Below are positions 43,693 to 51,673 of a DNA stretch of 64,000 bases, piece by piece. The notes under the pieces are model-generated. The model saw nothing but the letters and a program-made list of their open reading frames with translations, did not search any database and had not been told where the DNA came from. Source of the DNA: Alistipes sp. (GTDB taxonomy: Bacteria > Bacteroidota > Bacteroidia > Bacteroidales > Rikenellaceae); NCBI GenBank assembly GCA_017416915.1, contig JAFQAN010000027.1, positions 1 to 64,000 on the forward strand, read 5' to 3'. The position numbers and the translations under genes were made by a program. Within the stretch, counting starts at the first letter, position 1; every line of letters begins with the position of its first letter.

Positions 43693-44541
43693 TTACTCCT
43701 CCTTGGTAGCCTCAGTAGCAGCTACAACCTCAGCGACAGCAGCCTCCTCAGCATCAACAGCAGCCTTTACAGCCTTCTTGATGCGGGGCTTAGACTCCTT
43801 CTTAGGAGCTGCCTCCGAAGCCTCAGCCTCCTGAGCCTCCTTCTCCTTCTCGAGCTTGCGCTCCTCGGCACCCTCAGCAATTGCAGCACATACTACATCG
43901 AGGATGGTAGCGATAGACTTCTGAGCGTCGTCATTTGCGGGAATAACGTAATCGATGTCGGTTGGATCACAACAAGTATCTACCATTGCAAATACGGGGA
44001 TGCTCAGACGCTTAGCCTCCTTCACGGCGTTCTGCTCCTTCTGTACGTCGATAACGAACAGAGCTGCGGGCAGACGGTTAAGGTCGGCGATAGAGCCGAG
44101 GTTCTTCTCGAGCTTAGCGCGCTGACGTGCAATCTGCAACTTCTCGCGCTTAGAGAAATTATCGAAAGTGCCGTCGTTGGTCATCTTGTCGATGGTAGCC
44201 ATCTTCTTAACGGCCTTACGTATGGTGGGGAAGTTTGTAAGCATACCGCCAGCCCAACGCTCAGTAACGTAGGGCATACCTACGGCTGCTACCTTTTCGG
44301 CAACAATCTCCTTAGCCTGCTTCTTGGTTGCTACGAACAACACGCGGCGACCGCTCTTTACGATCTGCTTCAACGCTGCTGCTGCCTCATCCAACTTGAT
44401 AGCAGTCTTGTGGAGGTCGATAATGTGGATACCGTTCTTCTCCATAAAGATATAGGGAGCCATTTTGGGGTTCCACTTACGCTTCAAGTGACCGAAATGC
44501 ACACCGGCCTCCAAAAGTGTATTAAAATCTGTATTTGACAT
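43693..44541 (-). CDS. rpsB: 30S ribosomal protein S2
   Basis: 282 residues from ATG 44541 (MSNTDFNTLLEAGVHFGHLKRKWNPKM). Conserved S2 segments include GIHIIDLHKT, RWAGGMLTNFPTIRK and PVFAMVDTCCDPTDIDYVIPANDDA. The C-terminus has a 50-residue Ala/Glu/Lys extension, common in Bacteroidetes. It is preceded by a 241-bp leader with conserved-looking stems. Confidence 0.97.
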   Translation of the reverse strand: MSNTDFNTLLEAGVHFGHLKRKWNPKMAPYIFMEKNGIHIIDLHKTAIKLDEAAAALKQIVKSGRRVLFVATKKQAKEIVAEKVAAVGMPYVTERWAGGMLTNFPTIRKAVKKMATIDKMTNDGTFDNFSKREKLQIARQRAKLEKNLGSIADLNRLPAALFVIDVQKEQNAVKEAKRLSIPVFAMVDTCCDPTDIDYVIPANDDAQKSIATILDVVCAAIAEGAEERKLEKEKEAQEAEASEAAPKKESKPRIKKAVKAAVDAEEAAVAEVVAATEATKEE

Positions 44542-44580
44542 TTTTGTTCTGTTTTTTTTGTTTGTTTTACTCTTTTTATC

Positions 44581-44697
44581 AATCGTCGAGTAACATTGTC
44601 CACTCTTAGTGGGGGTTCTCGGCGATTTTCCGCAATCGGGCAACCATCGTGGCAGCACACCGCACGGTGCGATAAGCTATTATGCCGACACCTGCCA
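44581..44697 (-). promoter_or_regulatory. Structured leader upstream of rpsB
   Basis: Two stem-loop systems in the rpsI-rpsB gap: AATCGTCGAGTAAC (44581-44594) pairs with GTTCTCGGCGATT (44615-44627) and encloses CCACT/AGTGG; TGGCAG (44650-44655) pairs with CTGCCA (44692-44697) and encloses CACCG/CGGTG. S2 autoregulation through its leader is known in other bacteria; use here is inferred. Confidence 0.5.
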
Positions 44698-44782
44698 TCG
44701 CGAGGATGTATATATTATTATAGGTGTGGTCCGCGAGGTTTTGAACCCTGATTGTGCTATGCCGAAAGTTGGTCGGTAAGAA

Positions 44783-45169
44783 TTAACGCTTACTGAACTG
44801 GAACTTACGACGTGCTCCAGGCTGACCTGGCTTCTTACGCTCAACCTCACGCGAATCACGCATCAGGAAGCCGTTCTTCTTCAATACAGGACGGTACTCT
44901 GCGTCAATCTGGCAGAGCGCGCGAGCGATACCCATACGGGCAGCCTCGGCCTGACCCTTGATACCACCACCAACGAGGTTGATGGTAACATCGTAGTTCT
45001 CCAATGTGTTGGTTACCAGCAGGGGCTGCTTAACCTCGTATTGAAGAATATTCAAGGGGAAGTACACTTCCAGCTCCTTGTGGTTGATTGTAATCTTACC
45101 ATTGCCTGGCTTCACGAATACGCGAGCCACAGCTGCCTTACGGCGACCTACGGTGTTTACAACTTCCAT
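44783..45169 (-). CDS. rpsI: 30S ribosomal protein S9
   Basis: 128 residues: GRRKAAVARVFVKPGNGKITIN, VNLVGGGIKGQAEAARMGIARAL-like core and the basic terminal GQPGARRKFQFSKR whose tail contacts P-site tRNA. It follows rplM by 5 bp, the standard L13-S9 pair. Confidence 0.97.
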   Translation of the reverse strand: MEVVNTVGRRKAAVARVFVKPGNGKITINHKELEVYFPLNILQYEVKQPLLVTNTLENYDVTINLVGGGIKGQAEAARMGIARALCQIDAEYRPVLKKNGFLMRDSREVERKKPGQPGARRKFQFSKR

Positions 45170-45174
45170 ACTTC

Positions 45175-45636
45175 TTACTTAATCTCGTTTAACTTAATCT
45201 GCTTGGGGTTCTGTGCAGCGTGAGGATGCTCAGCGCCAGCATAAACCTTCAAATTCTTGATGATTGCCTCGCCCAGACGGGTCTTAGGCAACATACCACG
45301 TACTGCGTGCTCGATAACAAACTGCGGCTTCTTGTCCGTAGTAAGGAAATCGGCAGGAGTAGCAAAACGCTGACCACCGGGGAAACCAGTGTAGCGAGTA
45401 TAGACCTTATCGGTCATCTTAGCGCCCGTAAGCTTCACCTTATCCGCATTAATTACGATAACGTAGTCACCGCAATTAGTGTGGGGAGTGTAGCTGGGCT
45501 TGTTCTTGCCGCGGAGGATCTTAGCCACCTGCGATGCAAGACGTCCCAAAATCTCGTTCGTAGCGTCAATGACGAACCACTCTTTCTGAGCGTCCTCAGC
45601 CTTGACCGAGATTGTCTTGTAACTCAATGAATCCAC
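45175..45636 (-). CDS. rplM: 50S ribosomal protein L13
   Basis: 153 residues starting MDSLSYKTISVKAEDAQKEW, typical of Bacteroidetes L13, with LGRLASQVAKILRGKNKPSY and the VRGMLPKTRLG motif. First gene of the rplM-rpsI-rpsB-tsf cluster. Confidence 0.97.
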   Translation of the reverse strand: MDSLSYKTISVKAEDAQKEWFVIDATNEILGRLASQVAKILRGKNKPSYTPHTNCGDYVIVINADKVKLTGAKMTDKVYTRYTGFPGGQRFATPADFLTTDKKPQFVIEHAVRGMLPKTRLGEAIIKNLKVYAGAEHPHAAQNPKQIKLNEIK

Positions 45637-45695
45637 TTTACTTTACGTTTAATTAATACTTAAATTGTAATCCAAACCCGATATTTTCGGGCTTG

Positions 45696-45725
45696 CAAAG
45701 ATACTTATTTTTCGACATATACAAA
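45696..45725 (-). promoter_or_regulatory. Promoter of the rplM cluster
   Basis: On the minus strand TTTG (45725-45722), 18 bp, TATCTTTG (45703-45696). A small hairpin CCCGA/TCGGG lies just downstream in the leader (about 45677-45691). Confidence 0.7.
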
Positions 45726-45884
45726 TATATGTGAAATCTTTTTTTTTGGAGAAAGTGCGATTTGGCTGATTGTATGCGACTTAACATATTTTTGAAGCGT
45801 AAAAAAGGTGCAAGAATGATAGAGGGAATTTAGGGAGATTAGAGAATTTAGGGAGGTTAGGGAGAGCGGTGAACGATTGGGTGA

Positions 45885-46125
45885 TTGCGGGACGATGAGA
45901 TGACGGGACAGCTGAGTGGCGCGCCATTGACTGGGTGGCGCGCGATTGACTGGGAATGACTGGAAAGCGCGCCAACAAGATGACGAGACTGCGAGACAGT
46001 GAGACGACGAGACAGCGAGACGACGGGATGACGGGACGACGGGACGACGAGACGACGGGACGACGAGACCACGAGACCACGAGACCACGAGACCACTGAA
46101 AAACACAGGCGTTCTCAGTCGTTCT
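45885..46125. repeat. Degenerate tandem repeat tract of composite element, locus F
   Basis: A long run of 8-bp-like units (GAGACGAC, GGGACGAC, GAGACCAC) preceded by irregular GGCGCGC-rich sequence, then the linker CTGAAAAACACAGG and two CGTTCTCAGT units and CGTGCGTGGC. The units are more divergent than at locus B. The 45730-45885 stretch is AT-rich without a gene. Confidence 0.78.
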
Positions 46126-46170
46126 CAGTCGTGCGTGGCTGTGCGCTATCACGACGTTCCCAAGCGAGAT

Positions 46171-46299
46171 AAATTTTTGTCAGAAGGGGTTAGATGTGGT
46201 GCTATCCCGAAAGATGGCTGGATGGGGGTGTACTTGGGCGTACATCCCCATTCAGGCAGATGAGGGTAGTGCCGCAGATGACCCCTTATCACAAAAATT
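46171..46299. repeat. Long imperfect palindrome F1
   Basis: AATTTTTGTCAGAAGGGG pairs with CCCCTTATCACAAAAATT; GGTGCTATCCC pairs with GGGTAGTGCC; TGGATGGGGGTGTAC pairs with GTACATCCCCATTCA around TTGGGC. It shares its central stem with D2 but not its flanking stem. Confidence 0.9.
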
Positions 46300-46428
46300 G
46301 CTTGGCGTCAGAGTGGTGTAGATGTGTTCTATCGCAAAAGAGAGTGCCGTGGGATAGTACTAAAACGTACAGCCCACGGCACTCTACTTTTTGGGATAGG
46401 ACGCTGATGCGCCGCTATCACGCCAAGC
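46300..46428. repeat. Long imperfect palindrome F2, downstream of the M3 peptidase
   Basis: GCTTGGCGTCAGAGTGG pairs with CCGCTATCACGCCAAGC; GTGCCGTGGG pairs with CCCACGGCAC around TAGTACTAAAACGTAC. It follows F1 without a gap and ends 10 bp before the stop codon of the 46439 gene; a leftover CGACAAG lies between. Confidence 0.9.
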
Positions 46429-46438
46429 TACGACAAGA

Positions 46439-48562
46439 CTACTCTAAGTTCATCTGCTCAATCAAAGCCTTAGTCTTAGGCTTATGACCGCGGAAGTTCT
46501 TGTAAAGCGTCATAGGATGCTCGTGACCACCCTTCTCCAACACCTCGTGGCGGAACTTCGAGGCAACCTTCTGGTTGAAGATGCCCTCAGCGTCGAAGTA
46601 TGAGAAGGCATCAGCAGCAAGCACCTCTGCCCACTTATAACCATAGTAGCCAGTAGCATAACCGCCGCTGAAAACGTGGGTAAAGGCGGGACTCAACGCC
46701 ATACCATCAACAACGGGCATCACCTTAGTAGGCTCCAACGCCTTCAACTCGAACGAAAGAATATCGCCCTCGATAGGCGAGGTGATAGTGTGATATGCCA
46801 TATCGAGCATACCGAACGAGAGCTGGCGCACGTTGAGATATGCCGCGAGATAGTTCTTAGCAGCGATAATCTTCTCTACAAGCTCAGCAGGCATAGCCTC
46901 ACCCGTCTGGTAGTGCTTAGCCCAGAGGTCGAGGTACTCCTTCTCGGTAGCCCAGTTCTCCATAATCTGCGAGGGAAGCTCCACGAAGTCGCGCTTTACT
47001 GATGTGCCGTTCAACGACTCATACTTGCCCTGCGCGAGGATGCCGTGTAGGCCGTGTCCAAACTCGTGGAGGAAGGTTGTAAGCTCATCGAAGGTAAGCA
47101 GAGACGGTGTGGTCTCGGTAGGCTTCGTGAAGTTCATCACAAGCGATACGAGAGGGCGCTGCTCCTTGCCCTTGACAATCTTTGTGCCACGGAACTCGGT
47201 CATCCAAGCACCCTGGTTCTTAGACTCGCGGGGGAAGAAGTCGAGGTAGAGGACAGCCAACAGCTCGCCCGTAGCATCCTTAACCTCATAAACGGTAACC
47301 TCGGGGTGGTAGATGTCGATACCCTCGGCCTCGGTAAAGGTAATGCCATAGAGCTTATTGGCAAGCATAAACACAGCCTCCTTGACGTTTTCGAGCTTCA
47401 AGTAGGGCTTAATCTGCTCGTCGTTAAGAGCGTACTTCTCCTCCTTATACTTGTTGTTATAGTATGCCCAGTCCCACGGCATCAACTCGCCCTCGAAGCC
47501 TATCGAGTGAGCATACTCCGTAATAGCCTTAACATCCTTCAACGCATAGTCATACGTAGCGTCAAGCAACTCATCGAGGAAGTTGTTTACGGTCTTGGTA
47601 CTCTCTGCCATACGGTCCTCCAACACGTAGTCGGCATAGCACTTGTAACCCAAGACGTTGGCGATTTTGAGACGAAGCTCAGCGATGCGGCGGATATTCT
47701 CCATATTATCGTTGTCGCCACCTACGCCACGGCTGTTGTATGCACGGTAGAGCTTCTCCTTAATATCGCGCTGTGTCGAGTAGGTCATAAAGGGAACATA
47801 GCTCGGAGCGTGGAGCGTAAGCGTCCAGCCCTGCTCGCCACGTGCCTTAGCCTCGGCAGCCATACCCTCCTTTACGAAGTCGGGCAACTCGGCAACCTTA
47901 GCCTCGTCGGTGATGTTGAGCGAGAAGGCGTTGGTAGCCGCCAGAGCGTTCTGACCGAACTCCAAGGTGAGCTGCGACAGCTCCGAGGTGTATTGGCGGT
48001 ATAGCTCCTTATCTGCCTCGGGCAGTGCCGCACCCTGACGGGCGAAACCCTTGTAGGTCTCCTCCAAAAGCTGCATATCCTCCTTGTCGAGGTTGAGCTT
48101 CTTGCGGTTATCATAGACGCTCTTCACGCGCTCGAAGAGTTTGGGGTTAAGCGCAATGTCGTTAGAGAGTGCCGTGAGCTTGGGTGTTACGTTAAGTGCA
48201 ATCTTCTGCATCTCATCCGAGGTGCAGCTACCGTTAAGCACGAAGAATACGCCCGACACACGATTAAGTAGCTCACCAGCCTGCTCCATAGCGACGATAG
48301 TATTCTCGAAGGTCGCAGGCTCTGTGTTATTCACGATAGTATCAATCTCGGCGCGGTTTACAGCAATAGCGAAGTCGAATGCTGGCTCATAGTCCGAGAG
48401 TTCAATCTCCGAAAACGGAGGTGTCTGATAGGGCGTATCCCACTCCTCAACGAAGGGGTTACCCACGAGGGTATCGGGAATACGCACACCGCCCCACTCG
48501 GGGAGGTCGCCTGCGGTAGAGGCAAGGGTCAATGCTGACATAATGATTGATGCTGTTGTCAT
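46439..48562 (-). CDS. M3 family metallopeptidase (peptidyl-dipeptidase Dcp-like)
   Basis: 707 residues. The zinc site HEFGHGLH lies near residue 490 with the downstream glutamate region typical of M3 (FVELPSQIMENWATE) and the late FSGGYATGYYGYKWAEVLAADAF. An N-terminal hydrophobic stretch ending STAG may be an export signal but lacks the usual basic start. Dcp enzymes remove C-terminal dipeptides from short peptides. It lies 67 bp downstream of a second M3 gene. Confidence 0.92.
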   Translation of the reverse strand: MTTASIIMSALTLASTAGDLPEWGGVRIPDTLVGNPFVEEWDTPYQTPPFSEIELSDYEPAFDFAIAVNRAEIDTIVNNTEPATFENTIVAMEQAGELLNRVSGVFFVLNGSCTSDEMQKIALNVTPKLTALSNDIALNPKLFERVKSVYDNRKKLNLDKEDMQLLEETYKGFARQGAALPEADKELYRQYTSELSQLTLEFGQNALAATNAFSLNITDEAKVAELPDFVKEGMAAEAKARGEQGWTLTLHAPSYVPFMTYSTQRDIKEKLYRAYNSRGVGGDNDNMENIRRIAELRLKIANVLGYKCYADYVLEDRMAESTKTVNNFLDELLDATYDYALKDVKAITEYAHSIGFEGELMPWDWAYYNNKYKEEKYALNDEQIKPYLKLENVKEAVFMLANKLYGITFTEAEGIDIYHPEVTVYEVKDATGELLAVLYLDFFPRESKNQGAWMTEFRGTKIVKGKEQRPLVSLVMNFTKPTETTPSLLTFDELTTFLHEFGHGLHGILAQGKYESLNGTSVKRDFVELPSQIMENWATEKEYLDLWAKHYQTGEAMPAELVEKIIAAKNYLAAYLNVRQLSFGMLDMAYHTITSPIEGDILSFELKALEPTKVMPVVDGMALSPAFTHVFSGGYATGYYGYKWAEVLAADAFSYFDAEGIFNQKVASKFRHEVLEKGGHEHPMTLYKNFRGHKPKTKALIEQMNLE

Positions 48563-48629
48563 AAGTTACTGTTTATTATTGTTTTACTCTTAGGTAATCG
48601 GTTTTAGGCTTTGCCTTGGCGCAGCTATC

Positions 48630-50885
48630 TTACAACTCGATAGTTGCATCCGAGGCACGTTTAGGCTTCACGGACAGCTCTTTACGAGGCATCGCATTTA
48701 CGGGACGTCCTGGTGCGGTGTTAAGCTGCGGCAGTGCCAACGAGTCGGCGGCGAGGGTATCGACCACCTCGGGTTCTGTCCAAAGACCACGTGCGCGCAA
48801 CATAGGCACCTTGTCGGGGTCGGCACCGCGGAACTTGCGATACATCTCCATACCAGGCTTTTGACCACCCTGCGCCAACACATCGTAGCGGAAGCTACGC
48901 GCAAGCTCGCCATCGCAGATGTCGCGACGCTGCTTAAAGGCGGCAAAGGCATCCTTATCAAGCACCTCTGCCCAGAGGTAGAAGTAGTAGCCCGAAGAGT
49001 AGCCGCCGTTGAATATGTGGGCGAAATAGGTATAGCGATAGCGCGGCTCAATCTGCTCGATAAGACCACGTCGCGTAGCGAGGTTATACTCCTCGAAGGC
49101 GTTTACATCCATATCGCTGAACGTCGTGAGGCTATGTATATCCATATCTATAAGTGCCGCAGCAGCAAGCTCTGTTGTGATAAAGCCTTGGTTGAAGAGC
49201 GATGCTCGCTGTATCTTCTCGATAAGGTTGTCGGGGATGACTGTACCCGTACGATGGTGCGTAGCGTACTCCTTGATAATCTCAGGCTCGAAGGCCCAGT
49301 TCTCCATAATCTGCGAGGGAAGCTCCACAAAGTCGCCCTCGACCTCTGCCAAGCCACGATAGCGCACATCGGCAAAGAGGAAGTGCAGAGCGTGTCCAAA
49401 CTCGTGGAAGAGGGTCTCTGCCTCGTCGAAGGTGAGCAACGACGGAGTGTCGCCCACGGGGGGCGTGAAGTTGCAGACGATACCCACCACGGGGGCCTTA
49501 CGCTCGCCATCGACATAGCGCTGCTCGGTGAAGTAGCCACACCACGCACCGCCACCCTTCGACTTACGAGGATAGGGGTCGATATAGAGTACGCCGAGGT
49601 GCGACTCATCCACATCTATAACCTCATACACCGAACACTCGGCGTGATACTTAGGCACCGATATAGGACGGAACGTGATGCCATAGAGACGGTTAGCGAG
49701 GTAGAACATACCGTTGCGCACGTTATCCAACGAGAGGTACTGGCGTACAGCCTCCTCGTCGAGTTGATACTTCTGCTTGCGCACCTTCTCGGCGTAGTAC
49801 CACCAATCCGACTTCTCGAAGGTCTCGTTCGGATAATCCTTCTTAAACATCTTCTCCATCTCCTCCAACTCCTTCTTCGCCGACTCCAAAGCTGGCTCCC
49901 ACACCTCGTCGAGGAGCTTATACACAGCCTCGGGAGTACCCGCCATCTGGTCGGCAGTAACGTATGCCGAATAGGAGTCGTAGCCAAGCAGGTGTGCCTT
50001 CTCGACACGCAGACGCGTCATATCCTCGATAATCTGCTTATTGTCGTACTCGTTGTCGTTGTTACAACGCATAAGATAGCCATCGTAGAGCTGACGGCGT
50101 AGGTCGCGGTCGGTAGAATAGGTGAGGAAGGGTATCATACTCGGTTTGTCGAGTGTGAAGACATAGCAGTTCTGCTTACCCATTGCCAAGGCAGCCTCCT
50201 GAGCCTGATTGCGCACACCCTCTGGAAGGTCGGCAACCTGCTGAGCGTTAAGCTCCAATACAAAGTTAGCATTCTCCGCCAAGAGGTTATTGCCGAAGCG
50301 AATTGTCAGCGCCGATAGCTCGGCGTTTATGGCCATAAGGCGCTCCTTATCGGCACCCTGCAACAGCGCGCCCGAGCGCACGAAGTTGTTGTAGGTCTTC
50401 TCCGTAAGACGCATCTGCACCTCGTCCAATTTGAGTGTCTGACGCTTATCATAGACAGCCTTGACACGCATAAAGAGCGAGTCGTTGAGCATAATGCGGT
50501 TGTAATGCTCCTCCAAGCGGGGCATCATACGATTTTGCACCTCCTGCATCTTGTCGTCTAAGTCCGACGACGAGAGCATACCAAAGATGAGGTTTACCTC
50601 GGCGAGCTTAATACCAGCATTATCCAGCGCCAAGATTACGTTGTCGAAGGTAGGCTCGGCGGTGTTGCGCACGATGGCATCAATCTCGTCGTTGTGCATC
50701 TGCATAGTAGCCTCAAAGGCAGGTTCGTAGTGTTCGGCGCAAATAAGGTCGAAGGGAGGTACACCCATAGGCGTTGTCCACTCGTCGAGAAGTGGGTTGC
50801 CCGTAGGCTGAGTATCACTCTTCGAACACGAAATATTCAATGTCATAACAAACATTAATAATGATAATGGTAAAAGACGTTTCAT
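48630..50885 (-). CDS. M3 family metallopeptidase lipoprotein (Dcp-like)
   Basis: 751 residues with a lipoprotein signal (MKRLLPLSLLMFVMTLNISC, Cys 20). HEFGHALHFLF is the zinc site; FVELPSQIMENWAFE and FNGGYSSGYYFYLWAEVLDKDAF match its neighbour. Compared with the 46439 product it has an extra C-terminal Pro/Ala-rich tail. Membrane-anchored, it would trim peptides at the cell envelope, consistent with a peptide-using gut bacterium. Its promoter is shared head-to-head with rsmE. Confidence 0.92.
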   Translation of the reverse strand: MKRLLPLSLLMFVMTLNISCSKSDTQPTGNPLLDEWTTPMGVPPFDLICAEHYEPAFEATMQMHNDEIDAIVRNTAEPTFDNVILALDNAGIKLAEVNLIFGMLSSSDLDDKMQEVQNRMMPRLEEHYNRIMLNDSLFMRVKAVYDKRQTLKLDEVQMRLTEKTYNNFVRSGALLQGADKERLMAINAELSALTIRFGNNLLAENANFVLELNAQQVADLPEGVRNQAQEAALAMGKQNCYVFTLDKPSMIPFLTYSTDRDLRRQLYDGYLMRCNNDNEYDNKQIIEDMTRLRVEKAHLLGYDSYSAYVTADQMAGTPEAVYKLLDEVWEPALESAKKELEEMEKMFKKDYPNETFEKSDWWYYAEKVRKQKYQLDEEAVRQYLSLDNVRNGMFYLANRLYGITFRPISVPKYHAECSVYEVIDVDESHLGVLYIDPYPRKSKGGGAWCGYFTEQRYVDGERKAPVVGIVCNFTPPVGDTPSLLTFDEAETLFHEFGHALHFLFADVRYRGLAEVEGDFVELPSQIMENWAFEPEIIKEYATHHRTGTVIPDNLIEKIQRASLFNQGFITTELAAAALIDMDIHSLTTFSDMDVNAFEEYNLATRRGLIEQIEPRYRYTYFAHIFNGGYSSGYYFYLWAEVLDKDAFAAFKQRRDICDGELARSFRYDVLAQGGQKPGMEMYRKFRGADPDKVPMLRARGLWTEPEVVDTLAADSLALPQLNTAPGRPVNAMPRKELSVKPKRASDATIEL

Positions 50886-50901
50886 CTATAACATTTTTTA
50901 A

Positions 50902-50919
50902 TTAACTTTGCAAAGTTAA
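50902..50919. promoter_or_regulatory. Palindromic -7 box shared by divergent promoters
   Basis: TTAACTTTGCAAAGTTAA is a perfect 18-bp palindrome giving TAACTTTG on each strand. On the minus strand a TTG sits exactly 19 bp upstream (50940-50938), inside the first codons of rsmE, making a consensus promoter for the M3 gene. The plus-strand -33 region (TTTC) is weaker. Confidence 0.65.
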
Positions 50920-50934
50920 AAAAATTATTGTGCA

Positions 50935-51645
50935 ATGCAACTATTTTACGCCCCAGAAATTACAATTCCTCGTTACACCCTCCCCGAGGAGGAGTCAAAA
51001 CACTGCCTGAGAGTGCTTCGTATGGAGCTTGGCGACGAGCTTCATCTGACCGACGGACGAGGCACTATGTATCGTTGTAAGGTGGTGGATGCCAATGCAA
51101 AACGCTGTACGGTAGAGGTTGTCGAGCGCATCGACAACTACGAGCCTCTACCCTACCGTCTTACTATGGCCGTGGCACCCACAAAAAATATCGACCGCTT
51201 CGAGTGGTTTTTAGAGAAGGCTACCGAGGTGGGCATCACGGAGATATACCCCATCGAGTGCGACCATAGCGAGCGCCGACAGATAAAGCTCGACCGCGAG
51301 CAGAAGGTCATCACCGCCGCCGTCAAGCAGTCGCTCAAAGCCTACCACCCGACGCTCCACCCGCTCACCGACCTACGCACACTCCTTACGATGGAGTTCG
51401 ATGGCGAAAAGTATATCGCCCACTGTAACGACACGCTCGGCGAACGCGAATATTTAGGCAAACTAATAAAAAAAGGGGGCAACGTGTTAATTTTAATTGG
51501 TCCAGAGGGTGATTTTTCGCCCGAAGAGATTACCTTTGCGCTTCGAAACGGGTTTAAGCCAATATCGCTGGGCAAGCAACGACTGCGCACCGAGACTGCC
51601 GCCGTAATAGCAACAGTGATAACAGCAACCGTAAACTCATTGTAA
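50935..51645 (+). CDS. rsmE: 16S rRNA (uracil-1498-N3)-methyltransferase RsmE
   Basis: 236 residues, SPOUT fold: HCLRVLRMELGDELHLTDGRG in the N-terminal PUA-like part, then KNIDRFEWFLEKATEVGITEIYPIECDHSER and the knot motifs VLILIGPEGDFSPEEI and LGKQRLRTETAAVIA that bind SAM. It methylates U1498 in the decoding region. The hydrogenase-like operon starts 28 bp downstream. Confidence 0.95.
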   Translation: MQLFYAPEITIPRYTLPEEESKHCLRVLRMELGDELHLTDGRGTMYRCKVVDANAKRCTVEVVERIDNYEPLPYRLTMAVAPTKNIDRFEWFLEKATEVGITEIYPIECDHSERRQIKLDREQKVITAAVKQSLKAYHPTLHPLTDLRTLLTMEFDGEKYIAHCNDTLGEREYLGKLIKKGGNVLILIGPEGDFSPEEITFALRNGFKPISLGKQRLRTETAAVIATVITATVNSL

Positions 51646-51673
51646 CAGAATAATATACTACCCAAATTAGATT

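Noticed and set aside
46171..46428. Integron attC sites
   Set aside because: Location after stop codons and folded stems fit, but there are no cassette-like gene boundaries, no GTTRRRY/RYYYAAC core pair at the ends, no integrase, and the neighbours are housekeeping genes in ordinary order. Kept only as an analogy.
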